Assembly: GCA_050954505.1 (NCBI GenBank)
Contig: JBPBPY010000369.1
Coordinates: forward strand, 1-10,934
From: JAQGMO01 sp050954505
Lineage (GTDB): Bacteria; Pseudomonadota; Gammaproteobacteria; Burkholderiales; Burkholderiaceae_D
Direction of reading: 5' to 3'
DNA: 10,934 nt
Made by a program: the position numbers and the translations under genes. Of this stretch, positions 1 through 5,541 are shown one piece after another. The number at the start of each line of letters is the position of its first letter. Position 1 is the first letter of the stretch. The notes under the pieces were generated by a model, which saw only the letters and a program-made list of their open reading frames with translations, was not told where the DNA came from and did not search any database.

Positions 1-170
1 TCAGCCAAACGGGTACCCAGAGCTTGCGCGCCACAATTACCCTGCTGGCATTGCCCACCACGGCAACTGTGCCGGAGCCGACATCGATTGCCCTGCTCGG
101 ACTGGGGTTGATGGGACTGGCCGGCACGCGGCGCAAATACGGCCGCAAGCAGAACCCGAAGCAGGACTGA
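1..170 (+). CDS. PEP-CTERM sorted exported protein, C-terminal fragment
   Basis: Only the last 55 codons are in the window; the gene begins upstream. The frame read from base 3 to the TGA at 168-170 ends in a textbook PEP-CTERM tripartite signal: VPEP (bases 69-80), a hydrophobic helix (TSIALLGLGLMGLAG), then a basic tail (TRRKYGRK). In the known family this signal is recognised and processed by the exosortase/EpsH system in bacteria that make exopolysaccharide and biofilm, so the protein is expected to be exported and then sorted at the cell envelope. The functional domain is outside the window and cannot be named. The presence of the signal implies an exosortase gene elsewhere in the genome. 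The tail after the basic cluster (QNPKQD) is a little longer than usual. Confidence 0.9.
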   Translation, partial: SQTGTQSLRATITLLALPTTATVPEPTSIALLGLGLMGLAGTRRKYGRKQNPKQD

Positions 171-434
171 ATAAAGCGCGCAAGACGCTGATGGGGAGGT
201 GGTGTGGAGGAGCAGGGAGTCGGGGAGGGGAATGGCGGGAGAAGGGAACAAGGGGAGAAGGGGAGTCAGGGGGCGTTGTGGCAGGCTGGTGAAACAGGGG
301 AGCAGCAAGGGGAGTCAAGCAGCAGCCAAGCCGGCAAAAATGCAGGCGGTAAAAGAGCATGCGCAAACCAGCACACAGCAAACGCACAAATAAATCAGCA
401 GTAAAAAAGCAGTATAAAAAAAAGCTGTAAAGAC
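171..434. other. gene-free G-rich spacer downstream of the PEP-CTERM gene
   Basis: I see no credible gene here. Bases 193-320 are strongly strand-asymmetric, with many runs of three to five G on the plus strand (for example 193-196, 222-225, 227-230, 252-255, 260-263, 269-273). The 11-mer AAGGGGAGTCA occurs twice (258-268 and 307-317). The run spacing is compatible with G-quadruplex formation in DNA or in a plus-strand transcript. Bases 403-425 are A-rich, which gives a T-rich tail to any minus-strand transcript leaving the neighbouring hairpin. Short open frames in this stretch have low-complexity G/E/S/K composition and no start signals. Confidence 0.5.
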
Positions 435-472
435 AAAAGCACTGTAACGGCAACAACCGTTACAGTGCTTTT
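435..472 (-). terminator. strong hairpin terminator, probably bidirectional
   Basis: A perfect 16-bp inverted repeat: AAAAGCACTGTAACGG at 435-450 and its reverse complement at 457-472, with a six-base loop CAACAA. Read on the minus strand it lies 65 bp beyond the stop of the outer-membrane protein gene and runs into TTTT, with further T-rich sequence (complement of 403-425). Read on the plus strand it also ends in TTTT and could stop transcripts from the PEP-CTERM gene. Confidence 0.85.
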
Positions 473-536
473 CCATTCGCCACAGAAGTTTCAAGCTGCT
501 GCGGGTGTCTTGCGCACCAATTTCATCGCATCGAAT

Positions 537-1967
537 TCAGAACTTCGAAGTGATGCCCAGGTTCCATTTCTTTTCGCGGTCGCCACTGTCCGGCAGCAGG
601 CCGGTGGAATAATTCAGGCTCAGGCCCATGGTCTGGTTGAAGTTATAGGTCAGGGCACTGCGCAGGTAGTGGATGTTGAGGTTGCCAACCAGTGCCTGCA
701 AGCCGGTATAGGTCAGAACGAAATCAAGTGGAATGGCAGGGTTGTTGCTGACCAGGCCAAAACCGGCGCGCGCACCGAGGCGGACGAAATTCCTGTGGCT
801 GTCGAATACGGTCTCGTCACCACGGTCGATGTACGCACCATTACGGCTTTCGCCCACCAGGATGGGTTTGACCGAGACACCGTAATTGGTCGGGATCGGG
901 TCGTTGAGCAAGCGCTTGCGCACCGGTGTGTAGGTGAAGTTGGCACTGAGCAGACGGGTGCCGGTGCTGCTGTCCATGAGGAAGTCCGGACGCAGGCTCA
1001 GGTCGTCGGTATCGTCCGAATCCAGATGCACGAAGTGATAGTTGACCAGTGTGCCGATGTTGGTCGTGCGCGTGGTGCTGATGTCGTCGGCGCCGTTGCT
1101 GAAGACGATGACGCGATTCTGTTTCAAGCCGACATAAGGCACCACTTCGAAGGTCGTGCCCTTGGCATTCGGTTCGGACTTGATCAATGAATAACCGAGA
1201 TACGCGCGGATGTCATTGGTGCGGGAACCGGCCACGGTGTCATTGGCAAGCGCCAGGGTCGCCTTGTCTGCCGAGGCATAGGCACCTGCATTGCTGCGGT
1301 CGATTGCCAGCTGGTCAGGATTGCCGCGCAGGCGCAATTTGCCAAACACCGACTGCGTGACTTCGGGGCCCGGTGGCGCAGCAGGGGCTGGAGCGGGAGC
1401 CGGTGCCGGTGCGCCAGCCGCCGGCACGGCGGCAGCGGTGCTCTGGCCTGTCGCTGCTGCAGTTGCAGTGGCGACGCCGCCTGCCGCAGCACCTGCGGCC
1501 GTTGTGCCAGCAGCCTGCAAGGGCGCCGCTGGCGTCACTTCGGGGGTGGCGCTGGCGACCGTGCAGGCAAGTTCGCTGCCGCGATCGGTGCGGGAAAAAT
1601 AGGCCAGCGGCGTCGTCTTGCCGGTCGGCTTGAGCTGGGCGTTCTTGCCATCGAGCAGAGTTAGCACATCGCGCAGGATCAAGTCGACGCTGGCAGCATC
1701 GGGTCCGGTTTGCGCCGGCGCTGCGGCGCGCTTTTTCAACAGCCATTGCACCAGTGCCAGATTGGAATCCAGCGGCGCATGCTGGCTGCCCTTGGTCAGA
1801 TAGGCAGTGCTGACAGGATGCTTGTCGAGCAGGTAGGTGGCAAGCTTTTCCCTGTCCAGTTTCAAGGATGGGGTACACAAGCTTTCTGCTGCGTGCGCTT
1901 GCAGGGAAAGGGTACTGGCGCCCAGGGCCAGGGTGGCCAGCGCAGAACGAACGATTTGACGATGCAT
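537..1967 (-). CDS. secreted protein with predicted outer-membrane beta-barrel domain
   Basis: The protein is 476 aa from the ATG at 1967. This start is chosen over a 39-codon extension (to 2084) because GAGGA sits just upstream and the next residues form a classic signal peptide (MHRQIVRSALATLALG, then AHA|AES, cleavage near residue 26). Residues 27-136 form a small, partly helical domain with two cysteines (C31 and C135), the only ones in the mature protein, suggesting one periplasmic disulfide. Residues about 137-201 are an Ala/Thr/Gly linker ending in an Ala-Pro run. Residues about 206-476 alternate polar and hydrophobic residues in short amphipathic strands and end in Phe (WNLGITSKF), the C-terminal aromatic signature recognised by the BAM complex. 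I recognise no named family. An outer-membrane barrel is inferred from pattern, and pore, adhesin and structural roles are all open. The gene is monocistronic by spacing. Confidence 0.75.
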   Translation of the reverse strand: MHRQIVRSALATLALGASTLSLQAHAAESLCTPSLKLDREKLATYLLDKHPVSTAYLTKGSQHAPLDSNLALVQWLLKKRAAAPAQTGPDAASVDLILRDVLTLLDGKNAQLKPTGKTTPLAYFSRTDRGSELACTVASATPEVTPAAPLQAAGTTAAGAAAGGVATATAAATGQSTAAAVPAAGAPAPAPAPAPAAPPGPEVTQSVFGKLRLRGNPDQLAIDRSNAGAYASADKATLALANDTVAGSRTNDIRAYLGYSLIKSEPNAKGTTFEVVPYVGLKQNRVIVFSNGADDISTTRTTNIGTLVNYHFVHLDSDDTDDLSLRPDFLMDSSTGTRLLSANFTYTPVRKRLLNDPIPTNYGVSVKPILVGESRNGAYIDRGDETVFDSHRNFVRLGARAGFGLVSNNPAIPLDFVLTYTGLQALVGNLNIHYLRSALTYNFNQTMGLSLNYSTGLLPDSGDREKKWNLGITSKF

Positions 1968-2053
1968 GGATTCCTCATTCGATCCAGGCTGCCATGCGCG
2001 GATTGCAGACTGGAACGTTAAGCTGGATGGGACGGCTTGCCGCAAAGCGCGAG

Positions 2054-2084
2054 AGTGTACATCATGGCAATGAGAAATGGGCAA
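2054..2084 (-). promoter_or_regulatory. candidate sigma70 promoter of the outer-membrane protein gene
   Basis: On the minus strand TTGCCC (2084-2079) is followed, after a long 19-base spacer, by TACACT (2059-2054). Each hexamer matches 4 of 6 consensus bases. It lies about 90 bp upstream of the chosen ATG and inside the rejected N-terminal extension, which agrees with the shorter start. The match is modest and the spacing not ideal. Confidence 0.3.
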
Positions 2085-2151
2085 GGCTCGGCGTTATCAC
2101 CGTTCATGCAGCAGGATAAATTTCGCTTGTTTGAAACAGATCAAAACCTCT

Positions 2152-3603
2152 TCACGATGCTGCCTCATGTACCAGCATGCCCAGCCGCCTGACGGCCAGG
2201 TCCACTTCATCGTCCCAGGCGTTGGCTGCATTCAGGCGGATGAAGTTGGCGAATTTGCCGGAAGCGGAAAACATCGGACCGGGCAAAAAGCCGATTCCTT
2301 CCTCTACTGCCTTGGCATGCAGCGCCATGGCGTCGACCCTGGCCGGCATCTCGATCCAGATCACGAAGCCGCCCTGCGGCTCGGAGGGCCGGCAGCCCGC
2401 CGGAAATGCCCGCAGGATGGCCTCGCCCAGCCGTGCACTGCGCTGCGCCAGCAGGCGGCGCACGCGGCGCAGATGATTATTGTAGCCACTGCCATCGATC
2501 AGTTCAGCCAGCACGGTCTGATGAAAATGGCTTGTGGTACCCGATGAGATGGTCTTCAGGAAGCTCACGCGTTCGACGTATTTTCCGGCGGCGACATAGC
2601 CGACCTTGAACGAAAAGCTGACATTCTTGGAAAACGAACAGCACAGCAGCACGTTGCCGGTACGGTCGTAGGCTTTAACCGGTCGCGGGCGCTGCTCGCC
2701 AAAGCAGACATCGCTGTAGATATCGTCTTCGATGAGTAGAATGTCATGTTTCGACACCAGCGCAGCCAGGCGTTTCTTGTCGGCTTCGGTCATGATGCTG
2801 CCCAGTGGATTATTGCAGTTCGGGATCAGCAGGCAGGCCTGCACCAGCCCTTGCTGGATCGCCAGTTCGAGCGCGTCGACCGACAAACCCGTGCCGGGGT
2901 CGCAAGGAATCTCCAGTGCCTTGAGTCCCAGGCTTTCAATCTGTTGCAGCAACACGAAATAGGTCGGCGATTCGATGGCCACGGTGTCGCCCGGCTTGCA
3001 CACCGCCGACAGGCACAGGAACAGGGCCTCGGTGCAGGAATTGGTGATGACGACTTCCTCATGGTCGAGCTCGCCCCAATCCACTGCCCGCCGCACCAGC
3101 TGGCGCAGCAGCCCCGATTCGGCCAGCCTGACATAGCTGCCGCGCGAGAGCAGGTCCGGATGGCGCCTGGCCACCGAACCGACGGTGCGCTGCATGCCCT
3201 TGACCAGCAGCAGTTCCTCGGGCGGATAGGCCGCCGCCAGGCGCGACATGCCGGCACGTTCATTGGCTTGCATGATGCGCATGAGCTGATTGTTGATGCC
3301 CACATAGGTGGGCGCTCGCAGCATGTCGTTCAACACCGGCTCGCGGCGCAGGGGCCGATGCGACACATAGTGGCCCGACTGCGGCCGCACTTCGACTGTG
3401 CCGCGCTCCTCCAGCAATTGCAGGGCACTCACCACGGTACTGATGGAGACGCGCTTGTGGCGGGCCAGATGGCGAATCGATGGCAGACGCTCGCCGGGGC
3501 GAAACACGCGCGTGTCGATCAACTGGCCAAGTTCGTCGGCCAGGGTGTGATACAGGGAAAGTGGTAAATCCATGCGGGCGCCGTCCATGCGTGCTGTTTC
3601 CAT
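2152..3603 (-). CDS. MocR-type transcriptional regulator (GntR HTH fused to aminotransferase-like domain)
   Basis: A 483-aa protein with the MocR architecture and usual length. Residues about 13-83 are a GntR winged helix-turn-helix (RPGERLPSIRHLARHKRVS then STVVSALQLLEERG). Residues about 115-480 are a class I aminotransferase fold that binds pyridoxal phosphate: NNPLG (264-268), EDDIY (292-296, with D293 and Y296 as cofactor contacts) and SFSK with K326 as the Schiff-base lysine. The family senses PLP or amino compounds and controls a neighbouring gene, often divergent. Here the neighbour is the DUF2917 gene, 176 bp away across a region with a perfect inverted repeat. The loop after K326 is unusual: NVSFSFKVG replaces the common TLxPGxRxG, with Lys at the conserved Arg position. 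Three in-frame ATGs (codons 1, 6 and 11) leave the exact start uncertain. The subfamily and effector ligand are not determinable here. Confidence 0.9.
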   Translation of the reverse strand: METARMDGARMDLPLSLYHTLADELGQLIDTRVFRPGERLPSIRHLARHKRVSISTVVSALQLLEERGTVEVRPQSGHYVSHRPLRREPVLNDMLRAPTYVGINNQLMRIMQANERAGMSRLAAAYPPEELLLVKGMQRTVGSVARRHPDLLSRGSYVRLAESGLLRQLVRRAVDWGELDHEEVVITNSCTEALFLCLSAVCKPGDTVAIESPTYFVLLQQIESLGLKALEIPCDPGTGLSVDALELAIQQGLVQACLLIPNCNNPLGSIMTEADKKRLAALVSKHDILLIEDDIYSDVCFGEQRPRPVKAYDRTGNVLLCCSFSKNVSFSFKVGYVAAGKYVERVSFLKTISSGTTSHFHQTVLAELIDGSGYNNHLRRVRRLLAQRSARLGEAILRAFPAGCRPSEPQGGFVIWIEMPARVDAMALHAKAVEEGIGFLPGPMFSASGKFANFIRLNAANAWDDEVDLAVRRLGMLVHEAAS

Positions 3604-3640
3604 CAGGCCATTGTGCCTCGGACAGAAATCATCTGGATAG

Positions 3641-3694
3641 GTACAGTTGCAGCAAATTTGCAGCGTGACAGTTTGGCACGGACTGCAACTGTAC
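3641..3694. promoter_or_regulatory. candidate MocR operator: 12-bp inverted repeat in divergent promoter region
   Basis: GTACAGTTGCAG (3641-3652) and its exact reverse complement CTGCAACTGTAC (3683-3694) are separated by 30 bases, so their centres are 42 bp (about four helical turns) apart and would face the same side of DNA. Inside, TTGCAGC occurs twice 11 bp apart (3647 and 3658) and GCAAATTTGC (3652-3661) is a palindrome. The right arm ends two bases before ATGACA (3697-3702), a 5-of-6 match to a -35 hexamer facing the DUF2917 gene, with no good -10. That layout would suit activation by a bound regulator. Assignment to the MocR protein is inferred from position. Confidence 0.55.
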
Positions 3695-3779
3695 TCATGA
3701 CAAAATCGTTCCGGTGATGCTTACTGGCAATCAATCACGGTTTTAAGATGGCACTGTCGTCTTACTACCGGAGAAAACA

Positions 3780-4157
3780 ATGAAAACCAGAACGGCAGAG
3801 CGCCCGCCAATGCAGCAGGATCTTGCCATCAATGAACACCGTCCCTTGCGGCTCGCCAGCGCTTGTGGACGCCAGGTTGATTGCCTTGGCGGGTCATTGT
3901 GGATCAGCGTCGCCGGGCTGGCGCAGGACTTCCACATTCGCGCCGGCCAGTCATTCACGGTGCCAAGCAATGCGCTGGTGCTGGTTGGAACGCTGGACAA
4001 ATCTGCCGCGCAGGCGCGCATCACTGGGCCCGCCACGCAGGCCGGCGTGCTGCAGCGGGCAGTCAAGCAGGGGCTGGCGCGGCTTTGGCTGCATAATGGT
4101 GGGCGGGCAGAGCCGGAAGCTGCCATCCCATCAACCTGCGCCAGGGCGGCTGCCTGA
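3780..4157 (+). CDS. DUF2917 family protein
   Basis: A 125-aa protein starting at ATG 3780 behind a good ribosome site (GGAG at 3770-3773, six bases upstream). Residues about 18-83 match the DUF2917 pattern as I remember it: a leading RPLRL, then CLGGSLWISVAG, an aspartate-containing segment (AQDFHIRAGQSF) and a hydrophobic strand (NALVLVGTL), which reads as a small all-beta, cupin-like fold. The rest is Ala/Arg-rich and probably disordered. No signal peptide or membrane helix is visible, so it should be cytoplasmic. The function of the family is unknown. It is divergent from the MocR regulator and is probably its target. The last two sense codons and the stop coincide with the first unit of a tandem repeat, so the C-terminus may have been remodelled by repeat expansion. 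Confidence 0.75.
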   Translation: MKTRTAERPPMQQDLAINEHRPLRLASACGRQVDCLGGSLWISVAGLAQDFHIRAGQSFTVPSNALVLVGTLDKSAAQARITGPATQAGVLQRAVKQGLARLWLHNGGRAEPEAAIPSTCARAAA

Positions 4158-4235
4158 GCTGCATTCGCTGCTTTAGCTGCCTGAACTGCTTCAGCTGCCT
4201 GAGCTGCTTAGCTGCTTAGCTGCTTAGCTGCCTGG
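4149..4235. repeat. 9-bp / 8-bp tandem repeat (GCTGC core)
   Basis: Ten contiguous units share a (G/A)CTGC core. Six are 9 bp: GCTGCCTGA, GCTGCATTC, GCTGCTTTA, GCTGCCTGA, ACTGCTTCA and GCTGCCTGA (4149-4202). Three are identical 8-bp units GCTGCTTA (4203-4226), followed by a final 9-bp GCTGCCTGG (4227-4235). The first unit contains the stop codon of the DUF2917 gene; the array then fills most of the gap to the peptidase gene. The identical 8-bp units suggest recent slippage. Confidence 0.85.
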
Positions 4236-4257
4236 TGCGTCCAGCGAAAACCTATCC

Positions 4258-5394
4258 ATGCCTTTGAAAATCAGTCAACAGTTCGATGCCGGCGCCATCG
4301 AGGTGGTCAGTGCCGACAGCGCAGCAACGATCACCTTGAAACTGCGTGCCGACAGCGCCGCCGCCGACATCGCCCAGTGGTTTCATTTCCGCCTGCAGGG
4401 CGCACGTGGGCAAGCCTGCAGCATGCAGTTTCTCAACGCGGCGCAAGCGGCATATCCGAATGGCTGGGAAAACTACCAGGCCGTGGCCAGCTACGACCGC
4501 CGGCGCTGGTTCCGTGTGCCCACCAGCTATGCCGCGGGCGTGATGACGATCCAGCACACGCCATTGACCGACAGTGTGTATTACGCCTACTTCGAACCGT
4601 ATTCGCGCGAACGCCATCTCGACTTTCTCGGCGAAGCCGCACAGTCACCGCTGGTACGCGTACTCGACCTTGGCCAGACCGTGTAGGGACGTGACTTGAA
4701 CATGCTGGTCATCGGCGACGAATCGAAAGCGGAAAAAATCTGGGTCATCGCACGCCAGCATCCTGGCGAGACCATGGCCGAGTGGTTTGTCGAAGGCATG
4801 GCCAGAGCATTGATCGAGCCGGGCAATCCGATTGCCCGCGCGCTGCTCGGGAAGGCGGTGGTGTACCTGGTGCCGAACATGAATCCGGATGGGTCCATCC
4901 TCGGCAACCTGCGCACCAATGCTGCCGGTGCAAACCTGAACCGCGAATGGATGACGCCATCGATGGAATCAAGCCCGGAAGTCATGCTGGTCAAGAACAA
5001 GATCCACGACACTGGCTGCACCATGTTCTTCGACATCCATGGCGATGAGGGTTTGCCGTATGTCTTCGTGGCCGGCAGCGAAATGCTGGAAGGCTTTACC
5101 GAAGCGCAGGCGCTGCAGCAGCAAACCTTTGTGGAGGAATTCAAGCGGGCCAGTCCCGACTTTCAAAGTCATTACGGTTATGGCTCCGGCAAGTACCGGG
5201 CCGATGTGCTCAAGCTGGCATCGAAGTATATCGGCCATCACTTCCAGTGCCTGTCGCTGACACTGGAAATGCCGTTCAAGGACAATGCCCATTCGCCGCT
5301 GCCGGAGGTGGGCTGGAATGGCCAGCGCAGCGCGGAACTGGGGCGGGCCATGCTGCAGCCCGTGCTCGGGGCTTGTCAGGCATCGAAGGCGTGA
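4258..5394 (+). pseudogene. M14 zinc carboxypeptidase (cytosolic carboxypeptidase-like) interrupted by an in-frame amber codon
   Basis: One continuous frame of 379 codons, normal length for this bacterial M14 family, is broken only by TAG at 4684-4686 (codon 143). Codons 1-142 form the N-terminal beta domain, with recognisable blocks around AQWFHFR, YPNGWENYQA and YYAYFEPYSRERH. After the stop, GRDLNMLVIG begins the catalytic domain, whose key residues are all present: zinc ligands H168 and E171 (QHPGE) and H261 (FDIHGDEG), the Asn-Arg substrate pair (LNREW) and the catalytic Glu (TLEMPFKD, E337). Relatives, as I remember them, have an acidic or polar residue before GRD, so one C-to-T or G-to-T change could explain the TAG. 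No strong ribosome site precedes ATG 4258. Options are a recent pseudogene, two polypeptides, readthrough, or a sequencing error. Known relatives remove C-terminal residues from peptides or proteins; the substrate here is unknown. Confidence 0.85.
4696..5394 (+). CDS. possible separately translated M14 catalytic domain (restart after amber stop)
   Basis: The TAG itself helps create AGGGA (4685-4689), a Shine-Dalgarno-like sequence six bases before TTG at 4696, with ATG at 4702 also in frame. Translation from TTG would give 232 aa carrying every catalytic residue of the M14 domain (H22, E25, N82-R83, H115 and E191 in this numbering) but lacking the N-terminal domain and the GRDL lead-in. Reinitiation is inferred from sequence only. 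A catalytic domain without its N-terminal partner might fold poorly unless the 142-aa fragment associates with it. Confidence 0.35.
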   Translation: MNMLVIGDESKAEKIWVIARQHPGETMAEWFVEGMARALIEPGNPIARALLGKAVVYLVPNMNPDGSILGNLRTNAAGANLNREWMTPSMESSPEVMLVKNKIHDTGCTMFFDIHGDEGLPYVFVAGSEMLEGFTEAQALQQQTFVEEFKRASPDFQSHYGYGSGKYRADVLKLASKYIGHHFQCLSLTLEMPFKDNAHSPLPEVGWNGQRSAELGRAMLQPVLGACQASKA

Positions 5395-5424
5395 AGCGCC
5401 TGGTTTGAGCCAGGCCAAACAGCA

Positions 5425-5452
5425 GGAACCGGGGGGAGGGTGGTGTTACTCA
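5425..5452 (+). promoter_or_regulatory. candidate hrp-box-like ECF sigma promoter (partial match)
   Basis: GGAACC (5425-5430), 15 bases, then TTACTCA (5446-5452). The HrpL-dependent hrp box of group I type III secretion systems is GGAACC, 15-16 bases, CCACNNA. Here the -35 element and spacing are exact, while the -10 element differs in its first two bases (TT for CC). It lies 90 bp upstream of the ATG of the effector-like gene. GGAACC also occurs by chance inside genes of this window (for example near 7002), so this is suggestive only. Confidence 0.25.
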
Positions 5453-5489
5453 GGTCGGTAGTTTCAAGACCGGCGCGATGTTAATCGGG

Positions 5490-5518
5490 TTGGCGACGGA
5501 ATTGTTCAACCTTGTTAT
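5490..5518 (+). promoter_or_regulatory. weak sigma70-like promoter upstream of effector-like gene
   Basis: TTGGCG (5490-5495), a 17-base spacer and TGTTAT (5513-5518). Both hexamers match 4 of 6 consensus bases. It would give a very short leader before ATG 5542. This is an alternative to the hrp-box-like site just upstream; nothing in the sequence decides between them. Confidence 0.25.
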
Positions 5519-5541
5519 CAACATCACCTTGGACCTCCATC

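Noticed and set aside
465..1190. Long plus-strand open frame opposite the outer-membrane protein gene
   Set aside because: It mirrors the codon structure of the minus-strand gene, has no ribosome site or domain pattern, and begins inside the terminator arm.
1968..2084. 39-codon N-terminal extension of the outer-membrane protein
   Set aside because: It would bury the signal peptide, has no ribosome site at its start, and contains the candidate promoter.
2746..3567. Plus-strand open frame of 273 codons opposite the MocR gene
   Set aside because: GC-rich antisense frame; composition is rich in Gln, His and Arg as expected for an out-of-frame shadow, and the MocR protein on the other strand is certain.
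4258..5394. Frameshift in the M14 peptidase gene
   Set aside because: 4258, 4684 and 4696 are all in the same frame; the only lesion is the TAG codon, so no frameshift is needed.
5398..5415. Hairpin GCCTGG-TTTGAG-CCAGGC just after the peptidase stop, as a terminator
   Set aside because: The stem is only six bp and no T-run follows; too weak to call.
5453..5541. PIP or hrpII box (TTCG repeats) upstream of the effector-like gene
   Set aside because: No TTCG-N16-TTCG or TTCGC pair is present; only TTCAAG and TTCAAC, too far apart.
5512..5541. TTG start ten codons upstream of the effector-like ATG
   Set aside because: No ribosome site precedes it and the weak promoter's -10 would overlap it; ATG 5542 is more plausible.
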